Below, in pieces: positions 1 through 7,403 of a DNA stretch of 31,081 nucleotides (within the stretch, counting starts at the first letter, position 1; each line of letters begins with the position of its first letter). The DNA lies in NCBI GenBank assembly GCA_031279155.1, contig JAITJB010000090.1, positions 1 to 31,081 on the forward strand. The letters are read 5' to 3'. The stretch comes from Deltaproteobacteria bacterium. Lineage in GTDB: Bacteria > Desulfobacterota > Desulfarculia > Adiutricales > Adiutricaceae. The position numbers were made by a program, and so were the translations under genes. The notes under the pieces were generated by a model. That model ran no database searches. It had not been told where the DNA came from and was given only the letters and a program-made list of their open reading frames with translations.

Positions 1-15
1 CGCTAGGGTAGCCAT
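1..15 (-). CDS. start of a minus-strand gene running off the left edge (partial)
   Basis: On the minus strand an ATG lies at 15-13. The sequence AAAGG sits seven bases before it, a good ribosome-binding site. Only five codons (M-A-T-L-A) fall inside the window, so no product can be named. It lies downstream of the tRNA on the same strand with a terminator between them, so it probably has its own promoter. The call rests only on the start codon and ribosome-binding site. Confidence 0.4.
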
Positions 16-80
16 CTTGTTACCTTTAAAACGTGAGCTTGTTTAGTTACAAAAAAACATAGTAAGCCTAAGAAAGACAA

Positions 81-103
81 AACCCCTTGGTTTACAAGGG
101 GTT
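81..103 (-). terminator. terminator of the Met tRNA
   Basis: A perfect 9-bp stem (AACCCCTTG / CAAGGGGTT) with a 5-base loop lies 40 bases downstream of the tRNA on the minus strand. It is followed on that strand by a T-rich tract (TTGTCTTTCTT), as expected for an intrinsic terminator. Confidence 0.8.
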
Positions 104-142
104 AAGTAAAAAGTAGAAAATATAAAAATCAAAAAAGAGTAA

Positions 143-219
143 TGGTGGCGATGCAGGGACTTGAACCCCGGACACTACGGATATGAGCCGTATGCTCTAA
201 CCAGCTGAGCTACATCGCC
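143..219 (-). tRNA. tRNA-Met (CAT anticodon), elongator type
   Basis: The reverse strand folds as a complete 77-nt cloverleaf. The acceptor stem is GGCGATG/CATCGCC, the D-arm GCTC...GAGC, the anticodon stem TACGG/CCGTA with loop CTCATAT (anticodon CAT), and the T-arm carries GGTTCAAGTCC. The CCA end is encoded. The first pair is G-C, so it is not the initiator. A CAT anticodon could also be the lysidine-modified Ile2 tRNA. The overall sequence resembles elongator Met more, but the two were not formally separated. Confidence 0.93.
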
Positions 220-617
220 TTTATTTTTTTCGCCCTAGGGCCTTATATTTAGCCTTAGGACTTTGAACTTTGTTTACAACCAAGTTTCCGGCAAGTTTTC
301 CAAAAAAATTCCGGTAGGTTTTCCAGGCTCAGTGGGCGCAACTGTTAAGCCCGGATTGGCTATAGTACAAAAAAGCAGGTCGCCTGGTCAAGAATTTTTT
401 TTGAGATCTACTTTATTTCTCAGATCAAAAGATAGTCGCCATCCAATATTGGTTAGCAAAATTGGTTGAAGACCCCTTAAGAACCGCCGCCAATGGCTAA
501 CGCCTTTGATTAAATTAGGCTTGCATTTAACCAAAGGTCGCGATACGATTTTATCTTTAGAGACTATCTTTTTCAACGGCCCTTTTTGTCTTTAGCCCTC
601 GTTGAGAGGTAATTTTT
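220..617. other. non-coding gap before the QueG-like gene
   Basis: No convincing gene is seen; the short open frames here lack family resemblance and ribosome-binding sites. An 11-bp perfect inverted repeat (AAAAGATAGTC at 427-437, GACTATCTTTT at 562-572) encloses 124 bases. A weak promoter-like pair, TTGCAT (521-526) and TACGAT (544-549) with 17-bp spacing, could drive the gene at 618. Confidence 0.4.
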
Positions 618-1505
618 TTGGTCGAATACGCTACAGACATAATCAGATCTAGTCAAAACCTTAGAGAAAACCTTGAAGGCGCTGCCCAACTTTTTATGGA
701 AGGCCCTGATAATCGCGCCGCCTATAATAACGAGGTGCTCTTTGATGCGCCGTTCTTTGGCTACGCTAAGGGCGATGACCCTATATGGCTAACCTTTAGA
801 GAAGGTGTTGGCGAAGACTGTTGGTCTCCGATAGAAGCATTCCTGCGGAAGTATCCTCACTCGGATGCTCGCTCTAGCGATCTGACCGTGGTAGTAATCG
901 TCTGCCCTCAGACGGAAATGACCTACAACGAGCAAAAAAAAGCCAAGGGATTTCCGGGTAGGCGCTGGGTCCAAAGCCGCTTCCTCCACGACCAGGTCAT
1001 TTGGGGATTGTGCATTAATCTAACTAGCTATCTGGAATCCTTAGGCGTCCCCGCCGTAGTCCCGGACCTTCTGGAGGGCTTTAAACAAATTCCCCATCCT
1101 CGTTTTACTATTACCTCTCAGTGGTCACACCGTCACGCGGCCTTTGCCGCAGGTCTTGGCACCTTTGGCTTGTGTGACGGCCTAATCACCAAGACCGGTA
1201 AAGCCCACCGCTTAGGTTCTGTTGTCCTCCAAGCTAGCTTAGAGCCCACCCCTAGAACCTATACCGAGATATACGAGCACTGCCTCTTTTTTTCCTCTGG
1301 TACTTGCGGTCGATGCATAGCCCGCTGCCCCGCCGGGGCCTTAAGCCCGGATGGACACGACAAAAACCTTTGTCGCGACTATCTACTTAAAACAACAGCC
1401 CCGGGCATATCGCGCCTCTGGCCAGAACTCGATGGGGCCTATGGTTGCGGCTTGTGTCAAAGCGCTGTTCCCTGCGGCAACCGCAGGCCGGCCTTTAAAA
1501 GTTAA
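618..1505 (+). CDS. epoxyqueuosine reductase (QueG)-like 4Fe-4S protein
   Basis: A 295-residue cytoplasmic Fe-S protein related to the C-terminal half of QueG. The run GLGTFGLCDGLITKTGKAHR (about 179-198) is the conserved core of this family. Two ferredoxin-like Cys sets follow: C222, C230, C233, C237-Pro, then C252, C277, C280, C286. This suggests two 4Fe-4S clusters. The N-terminal cobalamin-binding part of true QueG is not evident, so tRNA epoxyqueuosine reduction should not be assumed; an electron-transfer or reductive-dehalogenase-like role is possible. The start is a TTG seven bases after GAGAGGT. The exported flavodoxin-like gene follows on the same strand. Confidence 0.75.
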   Translation: MVEYATDIIRSSQNLRENLEGAAQLFMEGPDNRAAYNNEVLFDAPFFGYAKGDDPIWLTFREGVGEDCWSPIEAFLRKYPHSDARSSDLTVVVIVCPQTEMTYNEQKKAKGFPGRRWVQSRFLHDQVIWGLCINLTSYLESLGVPAVVPDLLEGFKQIPHPRFTITSQWSHRHAAFAAGLGTFGLCDGLITKTGKAHRLGSVVLQASLEPTPRTYTEIYEHCLFFSSGTCGRCIARCPAGALSPDGHDKNLCRDYLLKTTAPGISRLWPELDGAYGCGLCQSAVPCGNRRPAFKS

Positions 1506-1513
1506 GGGGCTGG

Positions 1514-1572
1514 TTTTTAGAACCAACATCAACCGCCTTCTATTCATGCTTTTTTAGAACCAACATCAACCG
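1514..1572 (+). repeat. 22-bp direct repeat, two copies 37 bp apart
   Basis: The word AGAACCAACATCAACCG, preceded by five T residues, occurs at 1514-1535 and again unchanged at 1551-1572. It lies between the QueG-like gene and the flavodoxin-like gene. It is neither a hairpin nor a CRISPR unit; a paired regulator site or slippage duplication would both fit. Confidence 0.8.
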
Positions 1573-1619
1573 GGTACTATTTGTACTTTCACACCAAAAC
1601 CACTAACCTCGAGGTTACC

Positions 1620-2213
1620 ATGACATCCATCGTTAAGACTATCTTGGCTATTGTCCTAGCTTTAAGCCTAATGTGGACGGGCTTTGCCTCCGCCGACGAG
1701 CCCGCTAGTTCCTCAGATCGAAGCCTTATCATCGTTTTCTCTCTTACCAATAAGACCATGTCCATAGCCGAAATACTCGCCAAAAAGACCGGCGCTGAAA
1801 TCTACACCATCGCGCCCGCTGAGCCTTTCCCGGCCGATGAACTGGCCACTATCGAGGCCGAAGAAGCCCGCCGCAAGGCTGGCACCCCGCTAGAACTAGC
1901 TTCCCCGCCGCCTAATCTCGATGGCTACAACCTAGTTTACTTGGGGAGCCCCACTTGGTTTGGGGAACCGCCTGAAATCGTCCAGCTATTTCTCTCAAAG
2001 GCTGATTTTAAGGCCGCCAAAGTCGCTCTCTTCGTTACCTCTGGCACTAGACCGGCTAATGTCGTCGATACACTGACGGCTTTGGTGGGTCCTGACAAAC
2101 TAGCCGGTCCGGCCTTTCTCCAAAGACGGGCCGATGACTGGACGCCTGTGGCCTTAGAGAAGAAAATCGACGATTGGCTGGCCGCCGTCAACAGCGCTGT
2201 TAAGCCTAAATAA
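1620..2213 (+). CDS. exported flavodoxin-like protein
   Basis: 197 residues starting at the ATG at 1620, which follows GAGGTTACC. An upstream in-frame ATG lacks a ribosome-binding site. Residues 1-25 form a Sec signal peptide (hydrophobic core, then ASA/DEP), so it should act outside the cytoplasmic membrane. The mature part is flavodoxin-like: a beta strand and phosphate-binding loop (FSLTNKTMSIAEIL) and the flavin-ring loop YLGSPTWFGEPPE. Flavodoxin_4-type proteins of this sort are common but poorly characterised. An FMN-binding electron carrier or quinone/disulfide reductase is likely. The Fe-S protein just upstream could be a redox partner, but the two are separated by a repeat-containing gap. 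Confidence 0.8.
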   Translation: MTSIVKTILAIVLALSLMWTGFASADEPASSSDRSLIIVFSLTNKTMSIAEILAKKTGAEIYTIAPAEPFPADELATIEAEEARRKAGTPLELASPPPNLDGYNLVYLGSPTWFGEPPEIVQLFLSKADFKAAKVALFVTSGTRPANVVDTLTALVGPDKLAGPAFLQRRADDWTPVALEKKIDDWLAAVNSAVKPK

Positions 2214-2268
2214 TACCTATAAGCTACAATAACTGATTTTTTAGATTATTTTATATTTATATAATTTC

Positions 2269-2297
2269 TTTACAACCGCATGCGTCGGGAGTATAAT
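2269..2297 (+). promoter_or_regulatory. sigma70-type promoter TTTACA-N17-TATAAT
   Basis: The -35 TTTACA lies at 2269-2274 and a perfect -10 TATAAT at 2292-2297, with 17-bp spacing. Transcription would begin near 2304, about 107 bases before the Gate-domain gene. A terminator hairpin lies only 31 bases into the transcript. Confidence 0.7.
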
Positions 2298-2334
2298 AAT
2301 CAATTCGACCCGGTAGCCGTTAGGACCCGGGCCA

Positions 2335-2363
2335 GACGGCCCCGCCAGGGGCCGTCTTTATTT
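2335..2363 (+). terminator. terminator or attenuator hairpin
   Basis: A perfect 9-bp GC-rich stem GACGGCCCC / GGGGCCGTC with loop GCCA is followed by TTTATTT. It lies directly after the promoter at 2269-2297 and before the next gene. It could end a short RNA of about 55-60 nt or attenuate the downstream membrane-protein gene. Confidence 0.8.
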
Positions 2364-2410
2364 CCAAGCGCCGCCAGTTAGGCCAATACCCTAAAAATAG
2401 TTAGGTCTCC

Positions 2411-3352
2411 TTGAAAAATCTACTACGACAATCTTTTCAATCTTGGTTGATCCTCGTTAAACTTACGCTGCCAGCTCTTATCTGCGTGCGTCTTTTAACC
2501 TTGTTCGGGCTGATAGGTCATATCTCAAAACCCTTTGAGCCGCTGATGACCTTAATGGGGTTACCTAAGGAGACGGCCCTTTGTTGGGTTACGGCCATGC
2601 TCACCAACAACTACACTGGCATCGTGGTCTACCTAGAACTTCTGCCCATTATCGGCCCTCAGACCGTGCTCCAGGCAACCGTCATCGCATCGGTCTTCTT
2701 AATCGCCCACAACTTACCGGTTGAAAGCGGCGTCTGCCGTGGGGCGGGCGTCTCTCCTCTTAGGATGACCATTTTAAGGCTCGTAGCCGCCGCCATCTAC
2801 GGGATTACCATCAACCAGTTGGGCTTAGCTTTTGGCTTTGGTCAACAAACGGCGTCCGTCATCGTCGGCATGGGTTTAGATCCGCTGCCGCCCTGGGGCG
2901 ATTGGATAATATCCACCATAAAATCTCTGGCCGCTATTTACCTCATAGTCGTCGCCTTGATGCTCATGATGGTGGGCTTAAGAAAAACCGGGCTCATCCG
3001 CTATCTGGCCGCCATTTTAGATCCCCTAATGAGGCTCTCAGGCGTCAGCCCCAAGGCCACGATGATCACAGTCTTTGGCATGATTGTGGGGCTTGCTTAC
3101 GGGGGCGGCTTAATCATCGCCGAATCCAAAAGCGGGAGAGTTCCTAAGCCAGATGTCTTTGGATCGATCACCTTGATGGCCATGTGCCATTCCCTCTTTG
3201 AGGACACTATTATTTTGGCCGCCTTAGGCGGCAGCCTTTGGGGATTACTATTTGGTCGAATTGTCTTTTCGGTTATTCTAACTAGAATAATTGTTCACGC
3301 CGCCAGCTGTAACGCGGCCAAACCCTTTATTATTGGTAAGAAGTATATTTGA
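2411..3352 (+). CDS. nucleoside-recognition (Gate) domain integral membrane protein
   Basis: 313 residues, mostly hydrophobic, with about eight transmembrane segments in two halves. The second half carries GLAYGGGLIIAESKSG and CHSLFEDT, typical of the Gate/nucleoside-recognition family (relatives of SpmA/SpmB and the FeoB gate). Members are presumed transporters, but the substrate is usually unknown and nothing here identifies it. The start is a TTG after AGGTCTCC. The stop codon lies three bases before the miaB ATG, so the two genes are probably cotranscribed and translationally coupled. Confidence 0.75.
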   Translation: MKNLLRQSFQSWLILVKLTLPALICVRLLTLFGLIGHISKPFEPLMTLMGLPKETALCWVTAMLTNNYTGIVVYLELLPIIGPQTVLQATVIASVFLIAHNLPVESGVCRGAGVSPLRMTILRLVAAAIYGITINQLGLAFGFGQQTASVIVGMGLDPLPPWGDWIISTIKSLAAIYLIVVALMLMMVGLRKTGLIRYLAAILDPLMRLSGVSPKATMITVFGMIVGLAYGGGLIIAESKSGRVPKPDVFGSITLMAMCHSLFEDTIILAALGGSLWGLLFGRIVFSVILTRIIVHAASCNAAKPFIIGKKYI

Positions 3353-3354
3353 TC

Positions 3355-4791
3355 ATGCCCGGCCGCAAACTTCATATAGCCACTTATGGCTGCCAGATGA
3401 ACGTCTACGATTCCGATCGCCTAAGCGAGATCATGAGTCAACAAGGCTGGACTATGACGGAGATCCCCTCGGAAGCCGATTTTATCTTCGTTAACACCTG
3501 CTCTATTCGGGAGAAAGCCGCCAGAAGAGTCATAGGCCACTTAAAGCGCCTTAAGGCCATTAAAAACCAAAACCCTGACTTAATCTTAGGCGTAGGCGGC
3601 TGCGTAGCCGAGCAGGAGGGGAAAAATCTTCTAACCGAAGTTCCCTGGCTAAACCTGATAGTAGGCCCTGGTAGGCTCTATGAAATCCCAACTGTCGTAG
3701 AAAACCTAACCACAAAATCGCCCCCGGTTATCTTATCTGGCCGCCCGCCCAGCATAGAAGCCCGCGAAGTTAATAGCCAAGTAGTTCATAGCCAAGCCGC
3801 CAATAGTCAAGAAGCCACTAGCCAAATAGCTATCCCTATTTTTACGGCAAAACCTAATCAGCCCATCCCCTCTGTCTCTAACCACACCAAGCCCCCCAAG
3901 GTCAAGGTGGGGGCCTTTCTGACCATCATGACCGGCTGCGATAACTACTGCGCTTACTGCGTGGTCCCCTATCTGCGCGGCCCAGAGACTAGTCGCCCCT
4001 TAGAGGAGATTACCTTTGAGGCTAAAACCTTAATTGAAAAGGGAGCGAAAGAAATAACCCTTTTAGGTCAAAACGTCAATTCCTACGGGCGCCCTGGGCG
4101 CCGGGGCGGGGAAGATTTTATTGAGCTCTTAGAAATAATCGGATCCCTTCCGGGCTTAGAGCGCCTGAGGTTTACCACCTCTCACCCCAAAGATTTCCCG
4201 CCCAAATTAGTTGAACTCTTCGGAAGCCTACCCACGCTCTGCGAGCATCTCCACCTTCCGCTCCAAGCCGGATCTGATAAGATCCTTACGGCCATGGGCC
4301 GCCGCTACAACCGCGATAAGTATTTAGCCTTAGTAAAAGATCTCAGAAAGGCTTGCCCGTCCTTAGCTCTCTCCACCGATATCATCGTGGGTTTCCCAGG
4401 GGAGAGCGAAAGCGATTTTAATCAAACTTTAGACGCTCTTGAAACTATTGGCTTTGACTCCATCTATTCCTTTAAATATAGCGATCGCCCCATGACTCGG
4501 GCCAATAACCTACCCGATAAAGTAGACGAGCTAGTTAAAGCCCGGCGTCTTTCAGAAGTCCAAAATATACAAAAAAAGATAACCTTAGATAAACACCACG
4601 CCTTAGTTGGCCGCGAGCTTGAGGTCTTAGTCGAAGGCTTTGGCCGCCATCCGGGCCAATTGACCGGAAGGACGCGCGATCTAAAACCCGTAAACTTTGA
4701 TGGTCCAGAAACCTTGTTGGGAAGTCTTGTCACCGTAAAAATTACCGAAGCCTATGCGGCCAGCCTCTTAGGCCAGATGGTTAATTTTTAA
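3355..4791 (+). CDS. miaB: tRNA-2-methylthio-N6-dimethylallyladenosine synthase MiaB
   Basis: 478 residues. A radical SAM methylthiotransferase that thiomethylates i6A37 of tRNAs. The N-terminal domain has the three auxiliary-cluster cysteines C13 (YGCQMN), C49 (NTCSIRE) and C83 (GGCVAEQ). The radical SAM motif is C195-x3-C199-x2-C202 (GCDNYCAYC). The C-terminus (from about 410) fits a TRAM RNA-binding domain. The ATG at 3355 was chosen; a TTG two codons earlier is possible, and the ribosome-binding site is weak for both. Odd feature: residues 140-159 are four copies of a five-residue repeat (xSQxx) in the linker between the first two domains, making this MiaB longer than usual. Confidence 0.95.
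   Translation: MPGRKLHIATYGCQMNVYDSDRLSEIMSQQGWTMTEIPSEADFIFVNTCSIREKAARRVIGHLKRLKAIKNQNPDLILGVGGCVAEQEGKNLLTEVPWLNLIVGPGRLYEIPTVVENLTTKSPPVILSGRPPSIEAREVNSQVVHSQAANSQEATSQIAIPIFTAKPNQPIPSVSNHTKPPKVKVGAFLTIMTGCDNYCAYCVVPYLRGPETSRPLEEITFEAKTLIEKGAKEITLLGQNVNSYGRPGRRGGEDFIELLEIIGSLPGLERLRFTTSHPKDFPPKLVELFGSLPTLCEHLHLPLQAGSDKILTAMGRRYNRDKYLALVKDLRKACPSLALSTDIIVGFPGESESDFNQTLDALETIGFDSIYSFKYSDRPMTRANNLPDKVDELVKARRLSEVQNIQKKITLDKHHALVGRELEVLVEGFGRHPGQLTGRTRDLKPVNFDGPETLLGSLVTVKITEAYAASLLGQMVNF
3772..3831 (+). repeat. 15-bp x 4 in-frame tandem repeat in miaB
   Basis: Four consecutive 15-bp units of the form AATAGCCAAnnnnnn encode NSQVV, HSQAA, NSQEA and TSQIA. The repeat falls between the methylthiotransferase domain and the radical SAM domain, so it probably lengthens a flexible linker without disturbing either fold. 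Confidence 0.85.
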
Positions 4792-4834
4792 AAAAAATCC
4801 TTTGGGATAATTTCAGCTGCGGGTAGCTCGAGAC

Positions 4835-4888
4835 GGGGATAATGCGGGCGCCTTGGAGATAGTTCGGTCCGGGGGATAATACGGGCGC
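4835..4888 (+). repeat. 17-bp imperfect direct repeat, 37-bp period
   Basis: GGGGATAATGCGGGCGC at 4835-4851 recurs with one mismatch (GGGGATAATACGGGCGC) at 4872-4888, in the gap after miaB. No gene is seen here. Confidence 0.7.
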
Positions 4889-4924
4889 TTTTTTGCCTTC
4901 ACGGGTAAAGAGTAATTCTCCAAG

Positions 4925-4989
4925 TGTTTTTTGGCGCATCTTAGAAGTTTTTTTGGACCGTCTTAGAGTTTTTTTTGGCGCGTCTTAAA
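4925..4989 (+). repeat. three imperfect tandem copies, about 20-23 bp each
   Basis: Three copies of a unit with six to eight T residues, then GGCGCATCTTAGA, GGACCGTCTTAGA or GGCGCGTCTTAAA, follow one another in the miaB-purB gap. The T-runs vary in length, as expected for slippage. No hairpin precedes the T-runs, so these are not ordinary terminators. Confidence 0.7.
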
Positions 4990-5025
4990 CCATTGACTGT
5001 ACATAGAATACTGGTCAATACTCAT

Positions 5026-5056
5026 CCCCGCTATTTGCGGGGTCTATATTTTTTTT
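5026..5056 (+). terminator. terminator in the miaB-purB gap
   Basis: A 6-bp stem CCCCGC / GCGGGG with loop TATTT is followed by TCTATATTTTTTTT. It probably ends the miaB transcript, 235 bases after its stop codon, and lies just before the purB promoter candidate. Confidence 0.75.
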
Positions 5057-5072
5057 CCTAGCAAGAGTTAAT

Positions 5073-5101
5073 TTGGTAGGCCGGTGACACTTTGGTATAA
5101 T
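5073..5101 (+). promoter_or_regulatory. candidate purB promoter TTGGTA-N17-TATAAT
   Basis: A perfect -10 TATAAT (5096-5101) has TTGGTA (5073-5078) 17 bp upstream. It follows a terminator and precedes purB by about 210 bases. The resulting leader RNA would consist mostly of the 15/13-bp repeat array at 5119-5259. Confidence 0.6.
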
Positions 5102-5118
5102 TTGCCAATTGGCCAAGA

Positions 5119-5259
5119 TCTCGCAAGCCAAGATCTCACACGCCGCGATCTCGCAAGCCAAGCTTTCTTAACATGCTCTCACAAGCCGTGGTCTCTATAA
5201 CAGGCTCTCACAAGCCAAGCTCTCTTAACAGGCTCGCGCAAGCCAAAATCTCAACAGGC
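5119..5259 (+). repeat. ten-unit degenerate tandem repeat in the purB leader
   Basis: Ten units follow without gaps. Six are 15-bp units like TCTCGCAAGCCAAGC (5119, 5134, 5149, 5177, 5206, 5234). Four are shorter units of 11-14 bp like TCTCTTAACAGGC (5164, 5192, 5221, 5249). From the third unit on, long and short types strictly alternate. There are no unique spacers, so it is not CRISPR. Confidence 0.85.
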
Positions 5260-5312
5260 TCTTAAAAAGTGCCAGGGACTATTTTTTTAAAATGACAATT
5301 AAAGGCTAATCT

Positions 5313-6614
5313 ATGATATCAAGATATCAGCGTCCGGTTATGGCCGCCATCTGGACCCTTGAAAACCAATACGCTTCCTGGCTGGAAGTCGAGTTGGCGG
5401 TCTTAAAGGCCCAAGCTGAGGCCGGGGTCATTCCGGCCCAAGAGGCCTCTGAGATAGCTTCAAAGGCCGCCTTTTCCCCGGAGCGAATTGAGACAATCGA
5501 ACAATCTGTCAAGCACGACGTCATCGCCTTCGTAACTAATATCGAAGAAAATGTCGGACCAGCGGCCCGATTTTTCCACTTCGGCCTGACCTCTTCGGAC
5601 GTGTTAGACACTTCTTTAGCCTTAAGACTTCTTAAAGCCGCTAAAATCATCCGCGAGGATCTAGAGGCTTTAATCAAAGCTCTTAGTCTAAGAGCTACCG
5701 AACACCGGCTAACGCCGGTTATTGGCCGCAGTCACGGTATCCACGCTGAACCCACCACCTTCGGCTTAAAACTAGCCTCCTTTATCGCGGAATTTCAGAG
5801 GGACTTAGTAAGACTTGATAGAGCCGTAGACGATCTAAGCGTCGGTCAGATTTCCGGGCCAGTTGGCAATTACAGTGCGGCCTCGTTATCACCTTCCTTA
5901 GAAGAAGCGGCCCTAAAAAAACTAGGGCTAAAACCCACGCCAGTTAGCACCCAAGTTATTTCCCGGGATATCCACGCCTGGTTCTTCCAAGCTCTAGCCA
6001 TGATTGCTACGACTTCTGAGCGCTTGGTCGTTGAGATAAGGCATTTAGCTCGAACCGAAGTGGCCGAAGTCCAAGAAGCCTTCGGGCAGGGCCAGAAGGG
6101 CTCTTCGGCCATGCCCCACAAGAAAAACCCTGTCTTATCGGAAAATATCACTGGCTTAGCCAGGGTCATCCGATCGCTCTCTCAAGCGGCTATGGAGGAC
6201 GTGGTCTTGTGGCACGAAAGGGACATCAGCCACTCTTCTGTTGAGAGGATAATCGCTCCGGATATCACCGTCCTCTTAGACTTTATCCTCTCAAGACTAA
6301 CCTCTTTAGTGGCCGGCTTAGTTATAAGGCCCGATCGCATGGCCGAAAACATCAATCTTACCGGGGGACTCTACCACTCCCAGGAGATCATGCTGGCCCT
6401 ATGCCAAAGCGGCTTAAGCCGCCTCCAAGCTTATGAGCTAGTCCAAAAGAGGGCCATGGAAGCAAGCGATCAAAAAGGCGACTTTAGGCGCCTAATTGAA
6501 ACCGACCCGGCTATTACGAAAAGCCTCTCAAAAGAAAAGCTCACGGAAATCTTTAGCGGCCACCGCTTCTCGCGCTATACCCAAGAAATTTTTGATCGCT
6601 TAGGCTTAAAATAA
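5313..6614 (+). CDS. purB: adenylosuccinate lyase
   Basis: 433 residues, the usual length for the short bacterial PurB. It cleaves SAICAR and adenylosuccinate, releasing fumarate, in purine synthesis. The fumarase/aspartase superfamily signature GSSAMPHKKNP is at 263-273 and contains the catalytic serine loop. The substrate-binding stretches HFGLTSSDVLDT (89-100) and GRSHGIHAEPTTFG (138-151, with the catalytic-type His) are intact. The ATG follows AAAGG with seven-base spacing. uppS follows after 35 bases, so cotranscription is likely. Confidence 0.97.
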   Translation: MISRYQRPVMAAIWTLENQYASWLEVELAVLKAQAEAGVIPAQEASEIASKAAFSPERIETIEQSVKHDVIAFVTNIEENVGPAARFFHFGLTSSDVLDTSLALRLLKAAKIIREDLEALIKALSLRATEHRLTPVIGRSHGIHAEPTTFGLKLASFIAEFQRDLVRLDRAVDDLSVGQISGPVGNYSAASLSPSLEEAALKKLGLKPTPVSTQVISRDIHAWFFQALAMIATTSERLVVEIRHLARTEVAEVQEAFGQGQKGSSAMPHKKNPVLSENITGLARVIRSLSQAAMEDVVLWHERDISHSSVERIIAPDITVLLDFILSRLTSLVAGLVIRPDRMAENINLTGGLYHSQEIMLALCQSGLSRLQAYELVQKRAMEASDQKGDFRRLIETDPAITKSLSKEKLTEIFSGHRFSRYTQEIFDRLGLK

Positions 6615-6649
6615 ATTGTCAGCTAATCTCTAATGTTACGGCGAGGATA

Positions 6650-7357
6650 ATGGATCCCAATACCCCAAATCATGTGGCCATCATCATGGATGGCAACGGT
6701 CGCTGGGCCGAAGCCCGCGGCCTCCCTCGCTCCGAAGGCCACAAGGCCGGGGCTGAACCGGTCAGAACCATACTTAAGGCCGCCCATCGCGAAAAGATCA
6801 GATACCTGACTCTGTACACCTTTTCGACCGAAAACTGGAACCGCTCAAAAGAGGAGGTCGATAACCTCTTCACCCTTTTGGTCAAGTACATCGATCAGGA
6901 GACCATGGAGCTATTTACTTCTGGCGTTCAGTTAAAAGGCACTGGCGATCTCGATAGACTCCCCAAAATGGCTTTAGATACCCTCAGGGAGGCTGAAAAG
7001 ATTACGGCTGTAAATACCGATTTAACGCTCACTTTAGCTCTTTCCTACGGGAGCCGAGCTGAGCTAGCCAGGGCGGCCAAACAAATTGCTAGGAAAGTTT
7101 CAAGCGGCGAATTAAATCCCGATAAGGTGTCGGAAGAGACTCTCTTATCAGAGATGTGGACAGCCGCTCTCCCCGACGTCGATCTTTTGATCCGCACCGG
7201 AGGCGACATAAGGGTTTCTAACTTCCTTTTGTGGCATATAGCTTACGCCGAACTTCATTTTACCGAAACACTTTGGCCAGACTTTGGCGAAAGCCATCTT
7301 CTAGCCGCCCTAGAAGATTTTCGGAGCCGCAAGCGCCGTTTTGGGCGGGCCGGCTAA
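6650..7357 (+). CDS. uppS: undecaprenyl diphosphate synthase (isoprenyl transferase)
   Basis: 235 residues. It condenses isopentenyl diphosphate onto farnesyl diphosphate to make the C55 lipid carrier for peptidoglycan and O-antigen. The cis-prenyltransferase motif IIMDGNGRWA holds the catalytic Asp14. LYTFSTENWNR (about 61-71) and the C-terminal RTGGDIRVSNFLLWHIAYAE are the other signature blocks. The ATG follows GAGGAT. The usual partner cdsA is not downstream; ridA follows instead after 46 bases. Confidence 0.97.
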   Translation: MDPNTPNHVAIIMDGNGRWAEARGLPRSEGHKAGAEPVRTILKAAHREKIRYLTLYTFSTENWNRSKEEVDNLFTLLVKYIDQETMELFTSGVQLKGTGDLDRLPKMALDTLREAEKITAVNTDLTLTLALSYGSRAELARAAKQIARKVSSGELNPDKVSEETLLSEMWTAALPDVDLLIRTGGDIRVSNFLLWHIAYAELHFTETLWPDFGESHLLAALEDFRSRKRRFGRAG

Positions 7358-7403
7358 GAGCCTAAACAATCTCCAAAAATCTAAATCTCACCTTGAGGTT
7401 ACC

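Noticed and set aside
427..572. MITE bounded by an 11-bp inverted repeat
   Set aside because: No target-site duplication flanks the repeat, no second copy is seen in the window, and the inside shows no transposase remnant.
5119..5259. CRISPR-like array
   Set aside because: Units follow directly with no unique spacers and no cas genes are nearby; it is a drifting tandem repeat.
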